Source of the DNA: CAYNJG01 sp964397295
GTDB lineage: Bacteria > Planctomycetota > Planctomycetia > Pirellulales > Pirellulaceae
NCBI GenBank assembly: GCA_964397295.1
Contig: CAYNJG010000165.1
Location: 1-16,859, forward strand
Length of the DNA stretch: 16,859 nt
Direction of reading: 5' to 3'
Position 1 is the stretch's first letter; the number at the start of each line of letters is the position of its first letter. Of the stretch, positions 6,298-16,300 are shown piece after piece. The notes beneath the pieces are model-generated. The model searched no databases. It was given only the letters and a program-made list of their open reading frames with translations, and was not told the origin of the DNA. Both the position numbers and the translations under genes were made by a program.

Positions 6298-7704
6298 TTA
6301 GGCGATGACTTCGTTGATGACTTCGCCGCCGAACTGGCTTAGTTGCTTATACCGTCCGGCGTGGAAGTAGGTCAGTTTGTTGTCGTCGAGTCCCATCAGG
6401 TGCAATAGCGTAACGTGCAAGTCGCGGATGGGGTGTACGCATTCGACTGCCTCGGAGCCGATGTCGTTAGTTGCCCCGACGATTGAGCCGCGTTTGACTC
6501 CGCCGCCGGCCATCAGCATCGTCATCGCGTCGACGTTATGTCCGCGACCCAGCGAGTAGACTCCACCGCGTTTGTTGTTGTCGGGCGTTCGCCCGAATTC
6601 GCCGCTCCAAATTACCAGCGTATCGTCGAGCATGCCGCGCTGCTTGAGATCTTTGATAAGCGCCGCCATCGGCTGGTCTACGCTTTTGATTCGTGACGAG
6701 TGACCACGTTTGAGGAAATCGTGGCTGTCCCAGCCGCCACTAAAAATCTGCACGAAACGAACGCCCTGCTCCACCATGCGGCGAGCAAGCAAGCACTGTC
6801 GGCCGAATGCTTGCGTGTCCTTATTGTTCAGTCCATAAGCTTCGCGAATGTGTTCTGGTTCGTCGTTGATCTCGATCAATTCCGGCACTTCCATCTGCAT
6901 GCGAAAGGCAAGTTCGTAGTTCTCCATCCTCGCCGCGAGTTCTTTGTGCTCAGGGTGCTTGGCCGCGTGTTCTGCGTTGAGTAAGCCGAGTTCGTCGAGA
7001 GCTCGACGTTGGTGTGCTCGCGTTTTGAACGGCTGCGAATGAAGATCAAGCAGCGGTGAGCCAGTTGGACGAAGTCGCGTGCCTTGGTAGTGCGCAGGTA
7101 AAAAACCGTTCGACCAATTTCGTGCTCCGCCTTGCGGCATCGCAAGTTCCGTCATCACGACGTAGCCAGGAAGGTTTTGGTTTTCCGATCCGAGGCCGTA
7201 AGTGACCCACGAACCAATCGCCGGGTCCGCTCCGAGTCGACTGCCGGTGTTCATCAGGAACAGAGCTTCGGGGTGGTTAAGTGATTCCGCCTGGCATCCG
7301 CGGTAGTTGCAAAGCTCGTCGGCAACGTCCGGGTCGGCCATGTGAATCCATTGGTCGGACATCTCGATTCCCGATTGGCCCACTTTGCGCGATTTGAATG
7401 GGCTGCCTACGTAGAATCGAAAACCCGTCGCGAGTCCGGCGGTGCGTTTGGATTCCTGTTTGTGAAGTTCGTTCAACTTTGGTTTCGGATCAAACGTGTC
7501 GACCTGGCTTGGGCCGCCTTCCATGAACAGCATGATGCAAGCTTTGGCCTTGGGCTTGTTCATCGACGACTTGGCTCGCAACGGCGAAGGCGCGGTGTCG
7601 GCGTGAAGTGCATCCGTCAATGCGACCGATCCAAGCGAGGCGCCCAGTCCGTACAGGAAGTCGCGTCGCGGGACTGCGGCTACCGTGTTTCTTGATTGCT
7701 TCAT
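6298..7704 (-). CDS. DUF1501 family protein, Tat-exported
   Basis: The product is 468 residues. The N-terminus has a twin-arginine signal (RRDFLYGLGASLGSVAL, from Arg13) with probable cleavage after ALHA near 35, so it is exported folded, perhaps with a bound metal. Conserved DUF1501 blocks are FMEGGPSQVDTFDPKP (60-75), SGGWDSHD (322-329), WSGEFGRTPDNN (366-377), and GRGHN...MLMAGGGVKRGSIVG (386-410). These are distantly alkaline-phosphatase/sulfatase-like, but no activity has been assigned with certainty. The ATG at 7704 lies 3 bases after the stop of the upstream PSCyt1 gene, so the two are almost surely co-transcribed and translationally coupled. The pair is a paralogous cassette with many copies in planctomycete genomes. 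Confidence 0.95.
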   Translation of the reverse strand: MKQSRNTVAAVPRRDFLYGLGASLGSVALTDALHADTAPSPLRAKSSMNKPKAKACIMLFMEGGPSQVDTFDPKPKLNELHKQESKRTAGLATGFRFYVGSPFKSRKVGQSGIEMSDQWIHMADPDVADELCNYRGCQAESLNHPEALFLMNTGSRLGADPAIGSWVTYGLGSENQNLPGYVVMTELAMPQGGARNWSNGFLPAHYQGTRLRPTGSPLLDLHSQPFKTRAHQRRALDELGLLNAEHAAKHPEHKELAARMENYELAFRMQMEVPELIEINDEPEHIREAYGLNNKDTQAFGRQCLLARRMVEQGVRFVQIFSGGWDSHDFLKRGHSSRIKSVDQPMAALIKDLKQRGMLDDTLVIWSGEFGRTPDNNKRGGVYSLGRGHNVDAMTMLMAGGGVKRGSIVGATNDIGSEAVECVHPIRDLHVTLLHLMGLDDNKLTYFHAGRYKQLSQFGGEVINEVIA

Positions 7705-7707
7705 TGT

Positions 7708-10665
7708 TTAGTACACGTACATGAATTCGTTGCTGTTAAACAGTAGTAGACAAAGGTCTGCCAAAGCCCGTGTGCTCGCGAGTACCTCTGCGGCTTTTGT
7801 GTCGGATTCGTAGTTTTCGAATACGGGTAGGATTTCTTCATATTCGAACGGGCGCCCGGAAAACTCTTCCACCAACGAACGCTTGATCCGTTTGGGGTAT
7901 TCCGTCTTCTCAACCGTTTGCGTGTGATGGTACTCCACCATTTCTTCCAAGTACTCGACCATGCGCGATTGCTCTTTTTCGCTTGGCTTGCGTCCAAGGG
8001 CGGCAAGAAACGCTTCGTCCACCTGCTCGCTGAGTTCTTTGGAATCCTTTGCTAATCGCTGCGCTAGTGCGATCGATCGATCCGTGATCATGTCGCTGTT
8101 GAGCAACGTGAAAACTTGGGGCGTGACGGCGGCCACATCTCGTTCTTCGCACGAGTCGTTGGGGTTCGGCTGGTTAAACAATTCCAAGAAAGGATCTGCT
8201 TGGCCACGCACGCGATACGCGTAGATCGTACGGCGGTTGCGTTCGCTAGGTGTTGGAGACGGTTGGTAAGCTGGCGCAATAGAGAACTGAATCATTCGCG
8301 GTTGCAGCGCCACTTCCATATTGATCTCGGGCATCGTCGGTACGCCGCCCAGTTCTGGGTTTAGTTCTCCCGTGACGGTCAGCATAGTGTCGCGGAGTTC
8401 TTCGGCCGTCAGTCGTCGCACCGGGAAGTACGCCAGCAATTCGTTTGTGGGGTCGTCGGTCTGCAATTCTTTGAGTTGCGGATGCCGACCGGCTTGTTGA
8501 TACGCCTTCGATGTCATGATTAGTCGATGCAGCCGTTTCATCTGCCAACCGTTCTCGACGAAGTCACGAGCCAGCCAATCGAGCAGTCGCGGGTGTGTGG
8601 GCTTCAGTCCTTTCGCGCCGAAGTTGTTGGGGTTACGTGCGATTGGAAAGACGAAGTGATGTTGCCAGATGCGGTTCACGATCGAACGCGTCGTCAGCGA
8701 GTTGTCAGGATTCGCAATCCATTTTGCTAGCTGCATTCGCCGTCCGTTTATCTCGTTGGTGAGCAACCATGGATCGTCGCCCTGCGCGAGCGACGGCAAG
8801 CCAATGCCACTTAGAATTCCAGGCGTAACTTTCTCGCCGGGCGCCTCGACTGCTCCCCCCATCAAAATGTAGCTAACGGGTTTCACATTCAAGTCAGCCT
8901 TTGGATCGATGCGTAGCTTACGTGCTGCGTTTCCTGGGATCTTCGGCGTCGCCGCGTTGTAGACGCTTTGGGCCATGGGTTCGTATCGTTCGAGACGCCG
9001 ATTCCAGATCCATTCGTCTTGCTGCCGAACTTTGAGCTGTCCCTCATCGACGTAATCCAGGCCGTGGTGACGCGGCGGTTTGTCTTCGTCCGCAACGTTT
9101 TTGCGATCCTTCTCGGCCACGTAGGTTTTTTTGTTTTCTTTGAACCACGCAACCGCAGCCTCTTCTTCCTTGGCCTTGATGCGATTCTTCTCCCGCACCG
9201 CGAAGTCTCTTAGCTTTTGCACATGCTCTCGTCCGCTCTCAAAGTTCTGCTGCGATTCGTCATCGCAAAACGGTACGTTGCGTTCGGCCATTTGCGTGCC
9301 TTGGAACGCGGCGTACATGCGGTAGTAGTCACGCATCGGCAGTGGATCGAATTTGTGGTCGTGGCATTTGAAGCAACGCATCGTGGTGGACAGAAAGGTC
9401 TGTCCCACGGAGTTCACCACATCGTCGATGAAGATCTGTCGAGCCTGTGGTTCTTTCGTCATCGCATTGTCCCACGGACCCATGCGGAGAAATCCGGTCG
9501 CGACTAGCCATTCCGCTTCTTGCTGCGTGTACTTGCCTTCCAGCCGAGCGTTTCGAACTTTCTCTTCGTCACCACCGTTCTTCTGACGAACGGATTCGTC
9601 GGCCAATTCATCTCCGGCGAGTTGCTCAACCACAAACTGGTCGTAAGGTTTATCTTCGTTGAAGGAACGAATCACGTAGTCGCGATAGCGCCACGCATTC
9701 GATCGTTCGTAGTCGTTCGAATAGCCACCTGTGTCTGCGTAGCGTGCGATGTCTAGCCAGTGCTGTCCCCAACGTTCGCCGTAGTGCGGGCTCGCGAGCA
9801 ATCGATCGATCAACGCGGTCCACGCTGCGCCAGGGTCGTTGCTCCACGCTTTTTGAAACGCGTCGATGTCTTCTGCAGTCGGCGGCAAACCGACTAAATC
9901 GTATGTCGCGCGCCGGATGAGTGTCCGCGCGTCGGCTTGCGGCGCCGGTTCGAAACCAGCTTCATTCAACCGCTGTTGATGATAGTGATCGATGGGGTGA
10001 GCGTCGTTGGGTACGTCGCTGGCGGTATCGGAAAGAGGCTGAAAAGCCCAGACGTCCTCGGGCTGATAACGCCGATACGTCCAGTCATCCGACAGGCCTC
10101 CGCTCGTACGAACCAGCACGCCGTCTTCGTTGGACGGATCTGCCCATTGCGATTCGCGGTGTTGTTTTTGCTTCTCTTCATCCGGCCAAAGTGCGCCGGA
10201 TTTAATCCAAGCATGAACGTCTTCGATCTGTTCTTTCGTGAGACGGTCGTTTTCTTTGGGCGGCATTTCAAGCCCGTCCCACCGGACGGCTTGGTACAGC
10301 GGACTCGCGTCGGGATCACCGGGGATGACGGCGGCTTCTTCCGATTCGCCACCCTTCAACAAGACGTCTCGTGAACGCATGTCGAAGTCGCCTTTGAGAT
10401 CTTCCGCGTCATTGCCGTGGCAGCCGAGACACTTTGTCCTGAGCAACGGAAGCACGCGAAGCGTAAAGTGTTTTTCATCAGCTTCACTCGCGCTGAGCTG
10501 CGGGCTAAGTGCCGACACGAGAGCAAACGCAACGAGGGCCGGGCATAACCAAAACTTCAAAAGCCAGAGGTTAGAACGATCGACACGACGAGGTGATCGT
10601 ATTGGGTCTGTCACGTGGGTGATCCTGTGAAGTGAGAAACGCTCCTGGTCGGTTAGCTTTATCAT
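7708..10665 (-). CDS. PSCyt1/DUF1549/DUF1553 planctomycete c-type cytochrome protein
   Basis: The product is 985 residues. The ATG at 10665 has a GAGGA Shine-Dalgarno about 7 bases upstream. A longer TTG start at 10698 has no such site. A hydrophobic segment at about 33-52 followed by SAS-E near 60 is a signal peptide or anchor for the periplasm. A PSCyt1 haem domain follows: CLGCH at 79-83 and a likely distal ligand in LEMPP (Met134). The DUF1549 domain has a second CxxCH (RCFKCHDHKFDPL, around residue 430). DUF1553 (PSD1) fills the C-terminal half, with SIVNRIWQHHFVFPIARNPNNFG and the usual ending SNEFMYVY. It is the first gene of an operon with DUF1501. The family is thought to act in redox or polymer-degradation processes at the cell envelope, but no reaction is established. 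Confidence 0.95.
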   Translation of the reverse strand: MIKLTDQERFSLHRITHVTDPIRSPRRVDRSNLWLLKFWLCPALVAFALVSALSPQLSASEADEKHFTLRVLPLLRTKCLGCHGNDAEDLKGDFDMRSRDVLLKGGESEEAAVIPGDPDASPLYQAVRWDGLEMPPKENDRLTKEQIEDVHAWIKSGALWPDEEKQKQHRESQWADPSNEDGVLVRTSGGLSDDWTYRRYQPEDVWAFQPLSDTASDVPNDAHPIDHYHQQRLNEAGFEPAPQADARTLIRRATYDLVGLPPTAEDIDAFQKAWSNDPGAAWTALIDRLLASPHYGERWGQHWLDIARYADTGGYSNDYERSNAWRYRDYVIRSFNEDKPYDQFVVEQLAGDELADESVRQKNGGDEEKVRNARLEGKYTQQEAEWLVATGFLRMGPWDNAMTKEPQARQIFIDDVVNSVGQTFLSTTMRCFKCHDHKFDPLPMRDYYRMYAAFQGTQMAERNVPFCDDESQQNFESGREHVQKLRDFAVREKNRIKAKEEEAAVAWFKENKKTYVAEKDRKNVADEDKPPRHHGLDYVDEGQLKVRQQDEWIWNRRLERYEPMAQSVYNAATPKIPGNAARKLRIDPKADLNVKPVSYILMGGAVEAPGEKVTPGILSGIGLPSLAQGDDPWLLTNEINGRRMQLAKWIANPDNSLTTRSIVNRIWQHHFVFPIARNPNNFGAKGLKPTHPRLLDWLARDFVENGWQMKRLHRLIMTSKAYQQAGRHPQLKELQTDDPTNELLAYFPVRRLTAEELRDTMLTVTGELNPELGGVPTMPEINMEVALQPRMIQFSIAPAYQPSPTPSERNRRTIYAYRVRGQADPFLELFNQPNPNDSCEERDVAAVTPQVFTLLNSDMITDRSIALAQRLAKDSKELSEQVDEAFLAALGRKPSEKEQSRMVEYLEEMVEYHHTQTVEKTEYPKRIKRSLVEEFSGRPFEYEEILPVFENYESDTKAAEVLASTRALADLCLLLFNSNEFMYVY

Positions 10666-10690
10666 AAACGGTCCTCGACGTCTTTGCTCT

Positions 10691-10718
10691 TTCCACAACG
10701 GGTTTCAAACCGTTGGAA
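10691..10718. promoter_or_regulatory. Imperfect dyad in the divergent promoter region
   Basis: TTCC-AC-AACGG (10691-10701) mirrors CCGTT-GGAA (10710-10718), with a two-base insertion in the left half. It sits 26 bases upstream of the PSCyt1 gene start and 119 bases upstream of the Gfo/Idh/MocA start. It could be a repressor site or a hairpin in the minus-strand leader. Confidence 0.3.
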
Positions 10719-10827
10719 ATAGTGGATATCGGCATTTTCACGTCGTTGAGCCCCACTGTTAGGATTGGTTGGGCGGCGACAACACCTACCGCACGACGTT
10801 GTTGTTCTGATACGATCTGACATTCGC

Positions 10828-10833
10828 GGAGGA
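10828..10833 (+). promoter_or_regulatory. Ribosome binding site GGAGGA
   Basis: A strong Shine-Dalgarno lies 4 bases before the ATG at 10838 and fixes the start of the Gfo/Idh/MocA gene. Confidence 0.7.
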
Positions 10834-10837
10834 TTAT

Positions 10838-11998
10838 ATGACCCGACTCACTGCTGCCGTTGTTGGAACCGGATTTATTGGTCCTGTGCATGTGGAAGCA
10901 CTGCGCCGCGCCGGCGTGCACGTGACTGGCATTGCGGCGTCTAGTGCAGAGAAATCAATCGCGGCGGCCAAATCATTGGGTCTCGCGCGAGGCTACGGAT
11001 CGTTCGAAGAAGTGCTCGATGACGAAGCTGTCATGGCAGTGCACTTGGCGACGCCCAATGGTTTGCATTTCGAGCAGGCGTCACGGGCGTTGAAGGCGGG
11101 CAAGCATGTGCTGTGCGAGAAGCCACTCGCCATGAACTCTGCAGAATCTGCGCAGCTCGTAGCGCTCGTAAAAGACTGCCAACGAGCTGCTGGAGTAGCC
11201 TACAACATTCGCTTCTATCCGCTTAGCCACGAAGCCAAATCCCGCGTCGCGTCCGCTGGCTTCGGCGAAACGTTGCACATAAACGGTTCCTACGTGCAAG
11301 ACTGGTTGCTCCACGATACGGATTACAACTGGCGAGTCGATGCCGAAGCGGGAGGCGAGCTTCGCGCTGTTGCGGATATTGGCACGCATTGGCTTGACCT
11401 CGTCCAATTCATTGCGGGTCGAAAAGTAGTTTCAGTTTGCGCCGATCTGCAGACAGTTCATGCAACACGAGCGAGACCAGTCGGCGGTGTCGAGACGTTC
11501 TCCGGTGGATCTGCCGCCGCGAGGGAGACTCGAGCCGTTGACATCACTACGGAAGATGCGGGTTGCATTTTGCTGAAGTTCGAAAACGGAACGCGTGGTT
11601 CGCTACGAGTTTCTCAGACCACGGCGGGACGCAAGAATTGTCTGCGTTACGAGATTGCGGGAGCAAAGCAGTCGTTGGCGTGGAACAGCGAGACACCAAA
11701 TTCGCTGTGGATTGGTCATCGTGATCGAGCCAATGAAACGCTCATTCGAGATCCTGCATTGTTGGCAGAAGACGCCGCGCGACGATCCAGTTATCCCGGC
11801 GGTCACAACGAAGGCTTCCCCGATACATTCAAGCAATTGTTTCTCGCGTTTTATGGCTACATTGAAGCAGGAGACTTGTCGAAGTCACCGCCCTTCCCTA
11901 CGTTCAGCGATGGACATCATGAAGTGTTACTCTGTGAAGCCATCTTGAAGAGTCATCGAAAACAAAGCTGGGTCGATGTATCCAGCTCTACCACGTAA
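10838..11998 (+). CDS. Gfo/Idh/MocA family NAD(P)-dependent oxidoreductase
   Basis: The product is 386 residues, the usual length. The N-terminal Rossmann fold opens with VVGTGFIG (8-15), a GxGxxG nucleotide site. The catalytic-region motif CEKPLA is at 93-98 with Lys95, and DIGTHWLD at 180-187 supplies the conserved Asp and His of the active site. No signal peptide is seen, so it is cytosolic. The family oxidises or reduces sugars, inositols and related polyols, and this member's substrate is not evident. A deoC-type aldolase starts 25 bases after its stop on the same strand, indicating an operon for breakdown of a sugar or sugar acid. The upstream neighbour is divergent. Confidence 0.93.
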   Translation: MTRLTAAVVGTGFIGPVHVEALRRAGVHVTGIAASSAEKSIAAAKSLGLARGYGSFEEVLDDEAVMAVHLATPNGLHFEQASRALKAGKHVLCEKPLAMNSAESAQLVALVKDCQRAAGVAYNIRFYPLSHEAKSRVASAGFGETLHINGSYVQDWLLHDTDYNWRVDAEAGGELRAVADIGTHWLDLVQFIAGRKVVSVCADLQTVHATRARPVGGVETFSGGSAAARETRAVDITTEDAGCILLKFENGTRGSLRVSQTTAGRKNCLRYEIAGAKQSLAWNSETPNSLWIGHRDRANETLIRDPALLAEDAARRSSYPGGHNEGFPDTFKQLFLAFYGYIEAGDLSKSPPFPTFSDGHHEVLLCEAILKSHRKQSWVDVSSSTT

Positions 11999-12023
11999 AA
12001 CGAGATAGAAGCCAACAGGAATC

Positions 12024-12749
12024 ATGGAATATACATATCACGACGTCGCCAAAATGATTGACCACTCGTTGCTCAATCCCACACTCAACGTTGCCGACCT
12101 GGAAGCGGGCATACAATTGGCACTCGCGTTCGACGTAGCCAGCGTCTGCATCATGCCCTACCACTTGAAGCGTTGCTCCGAGCTACTCGCGGGAAGCGAT
12201 GTCAAAGCATCAACGACGATCGGGTTTCCTCACGGTGGAAACACGACGGAAATCAAGCGTGCGGAAGCCGAACGCGCAGTCGCGGACGGCTGCGAAGAAC
12301 TCGACATGGTCGCCAACATTTCGAAGGTTTTAAGCGGAGACTGGGACTACGTCCAGCAAGACATCGCTTCGGTCATCGAAGTGGCTCACGCTGCTGGCCA
12401 AAAAGTAAAGGTGATCTTCGAGAATTGTTATTTAAACGACGAACAGAAAATCCGACTCTGCAAGATTTGCACAGAGTTCAAAGCTGATTGGGTCAAGACT
12501 TCAACTGGTTACGGCACCGGTGGTGCGACGCACGAGGACCTCAAACTAATGCGAGCAAACTCTGGCCCAAACGTACAAGTAAAAGCGGCCGGTGGCGTTC
12601 GCGACATCGACGCCCTGCTCGCGGTGCGCGCTTTAGGCGTAACCCGCTGCGGAGCGAGTCGGACCAGTACCATGCTCGGCGAAGCCAGGAAACGCTTGGA
12701 TTTGGAGCCCATCAAGGTACCCAGCACATCACCCGCCGAGGGCTACTGA
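12024..12749 (+). CDS. deoC: Deoxyribose-phosphate aldolase (DERA family)
   Basis: The product is 241 residues. The class I aldolase residues are present: Schiff-base Lys158 in WVKTSTGYGTGG, second Lys188 in VKAAGGVRD, and the proton-relay Asp94 in ELDMVANI. IDHSLLNPT near the N-terminus and TTIGFPHGG (64-72) are also DERA signatures. DeoC cleaves 2-deoxy-D-ribose 5-phosphate to glyceraldehyde 3-phosphate and acetaldehyde in the cytosol. Its pairing with a Gfo/Idh/MocA enzyme, and not with nucleoside phosphorylase or phosphopentomutase genes, leaves open that it acts on another 2-deoxy or 3-deoxy sugar intermediate. It is the last visible gene of the plus-strand pair, with no clear terminator behind it. 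Confidence 0.93.
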   Translation: MEYTYHDVAKMIDHSLLNPTLNVADLEAGIQLALAFDVASVCIMPYHLKRCSELLAGSDVKASTTIGFPHGGNTTEIKRAEAERAVADGCEELDMVANISKVLSGDWDYVQQDIASVIEVAHAAGQKVKVIFENCYLNDEQKIRLCKICTEFKADWVKTSTGYGTGGATHEDLKLMRANSGPNVQVKAAGGVRDIDALLAVRALGVTRCGASRTSTMLGEARKRLDLEPIKVPSTSPAEGY

Positions 12750-12855
12750 AGCAGTACTTTGACCTTTTGTTGACACAATCGATATGACAGCTAGTCGGCC
12801 CAGCAAAATCTCGCAGAATCAAACGATCACACTGGCTCCACTTAAGAAGACTTGG

Positions 12856-12861
12856 TATACT
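12856..12861 (+). promoter_or_regulatory. Possible -10 box of the tRNA gene (TATACT)
   Basis: TATACT lies 10 bases upstream of the mature tRNA 5' end. No good -35 hexamer is seen at the usual distance. A TTGACA earlier in the gap, near 12769, is too far away to pair with it. Confidence 0.3.
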
Positions 12862-12871
12862 TACGGCACAT

Positions 12872-13288
<417 letters not shown>

Positions 13289-13303
13289 CTAGGGGACTTT
13301 ACG

Positions 13304-16300
13304 ATGGACTCTGATTGGTCGAAGATTTGCGAAATAGTAACCGCGGCATTGCGGATAAAATCCCCAGCCGAGAGATCGGATTTTCTGGATCGACAGTGTG
13401 GGGGCGATAGTCGGTTCAAATCTAGGATTGAGGCATTACTGAAAGAGAAGGATGGACTGAGTCACGAAGATGAAGTCTCAGGAGCTGAACCGTCTTCTAA
13501 TTCTATCGACGCACCGACTATCCAGTTGCGCCGCGATGACACCATTAGGTACCCTCTCGACGAGAGCCCCCAAATAACTCGATCTTGCGAGGATAATAGA
13601 TACGAACTTCGAGGGGAAATTGCGAGGGGCGGAATGGGCGCCGTGCTTCTTGCCCGCGATCGAAAGCTGGGACGTGACTTGGCAATCAAAGTACTATTAG
13701 AAGCGCACGGCGGAAACGAAGATAGCGTTCGTCGGTTTCTAGAAGAAGCCCAGATCGGCGGTCAACTGCAACACCCAGGAATTGCTCCGGTATACGATTT
13801 GGGAAGTTTTGATGGTGACCTTCCTTTCTTCAGCATGAAGCTTGTTAAAGGCGAAACGCTATCTGCTCTATTGAATAATCCCCATAAGAAATCACCTGAT
13901 CGATCTACGCTGCTGAACATATTTCAACAAGTGTGCCAAACAATGGCGTACACACATAGTCGAGGCGTTATCCATCGTGACCTTAAACCATCCAACGTGA
14001 TGGTGGGAGCATTTGGTGAAGTTCAGATCGTCGACTGGGGATTGGCAAAAGTTCTAAGGAAAGATCAAGCACTTAGGCACAGCAAGGACCGCGAAGAACC
14101 AAATGCTGCCCCTAAGAGTGTGATCAGAACGAAAAGATCTTCAGATACCGAAACGGATGATGACACTCGATTCGGCTCAGTAATGGGCACCCTTGCTTAT
14201 ATGTCGCCTGAACAAGCTCTGGGTGACGTCGATAGGTTAGACGAACGCACGGATGTTTTTGGCCTCGGCGCAATACTCTGCGAGTTACTAACTGGCGCGC
14301 CCGCATACGTTAGCTCTGACTCGCATGACCTATACCTGCAAGCTGTCCAGGGGCAAGTAGGAGGCGCATACAAACGCCTAGATCGTTGTGGCGAAGACAG
14401 CGTTCTGATCGAGCTCGCCAAGGATTGCCTGTCGGTTTCGCTCGAAGATCGTCCGCGAGATGCAGGCAAAGTGGCAGAACGCTTTTCCGCTCATCTGGCT
14501 TCAATTGACGCTAGGCTTCGCGAGACACAACTGGAGGCCGCAGCAGCATCAGCGCGGGAAGCAGAAGCGAAAAATACGGCGCGCGAGGAGCGCCGGAGAC
14601 GAAGGGTTACGCTCGCTTTTGCTGCCGCGGCAATTGTTGCATTTGCTATCGGCGGGCTGGTGTGGAACAACTCTCATAGGAAGAGGCTTCGACTCCGGCA
14701 TGGACTTGAAAAACTCATCGTTGACGCTGAATCGAACCTCTCGACAATTGATCCGAATTCCGAATTGTCAAACGATTCGACCAAGCGATTTGCTAAAGCT
14801 CGTGACCTAACGATAAAGGCTGAATCGCTCGCAAATGCTGGGCAATTCCCGGAGCTTGTCGATAGGATTGGAAGTTTGAATTCGGCGCTAAGGGCTGTCG
14901 ATGCATCGAGTCAAAAGCGGGCCAAAGAACAGGAATTCATTGATCAAGTCTCGACACTGCAAGACGCAACTATACAAGTGAGTACGGAACTAAACGTTCT
15001 GCACCAAGCATCAGCGGACCAAAGATACCCTCATGTCTTTAGAGGTATCGGGGTGGATGTTCTTTCTGAGGATCCCAATTCACCAGTTAATGAACTTGCT
15101 ACGAAATCGCAAACCCTTCGCAATGCGGCCCTCATCGCGCTCGAAGAGTGGTGGAATTTGGAGCCAGTCGATGCCCGGCGCCGCCGGATTTCATTTCTAA
15201 TTGAAAAGTTGGATAACGAGAATGAATGGAGGAAGTCTTTTCGACTTGCTCGCGAACAAAACGATTCTGCAGCTATGAAATCGCTGGCTGCTTCAGTAGA
15301 AACGCACTCACAACCTGCAATTGTTCTGATTTCACTGTCGAGGCAATTAGGCTCACACGAAGCTATTGATCTTCTTAAACGATCAGTGATGGCACATCCA
15401 GATGATTTTTGGCTCAATCACGAAGCTTATCATCGAACTCGCATTGCGGCTAAGCCTGACTATTTCGAGTCGATAGAATTTGCTCGAGCAGCGGTTGCGA
15501 TTAGGCCAATCGCTGGAGCATACATGAATTTGGGAGGAGCGTTAGTCAGGCTTGGCCGTAAGAACCAGGCTCTTATGGCTTACGAAGAGGCAGCAGCGAT
15601 TGAAACGGAATACTTCGCTGCCCACAGGATGGTAGCGACACTACGCGAATCGTTGCAGGAGTACGAAGCAGCGATCGAGTCCGTAGAAGAAATGCTCCGA
15701 ATTCGCCCGGATCTCCCGGACTCTCATTTGCTGCACGGTGAACTGCTTTCGCAGTTGGGGCGAGACGACGATGCGTGTAGCGCATTCGCAACTGCTTTCG
15801 AGTTGAATCGGCAAAGTCCAGTGGTTTGTCGTCGATTGGCTTATTCGCTATGGAGACTGGGTTTAAAAGAGGAGTCGTACGCAGCCCTAATTCAAGCATA
15901 TGAATTGGGAGCGGATGCTGGAGCAGCAAGAGACTCAGAAGATGGCCAACTTATCGCCGAAATTACTGAGATCTGCAAGCGAGCAAACACTGATGCGATG
16001 CATCTCTTCGAAAATGAGGGACTTCGCCTGCTACTGCAGGGGAAATTCATTGACTCGCAAAACCTACAAGAAGAACTTTTGAAGAGAAAAATAAAAGTGT
16101 TCGGTCCTGACCACCTTGTCGTGGCCAATGCGTACATGAACCTTGGGCTAACGTTATCGGGACGTGAAGACTACATACAAGCCGAAAAGTTCTTTACGAA
16201 GGCGGTAGAGATTCGCACGCAAAAGTCTGGGCCGTCTCATCGCGATGTAGCAACGGCGCTGGTGGAGGCTTCAAAAGCAAGATTTGCTCAGCGAAGTAAA

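Noticed and set aside
6069..6308. Plus-strand frame across the inverted repeat
   Set aside because: Its translation simply reads through the hairpin arms (CHCWLVQQS... CHCSDLG-like repeats), with no start signal or domain.
10666..10698. TTG start for the PSCyt1 protein
   Set aside because: The ATG at 10665 has a GAGGA site at proper distance, whereas the TTG has none.
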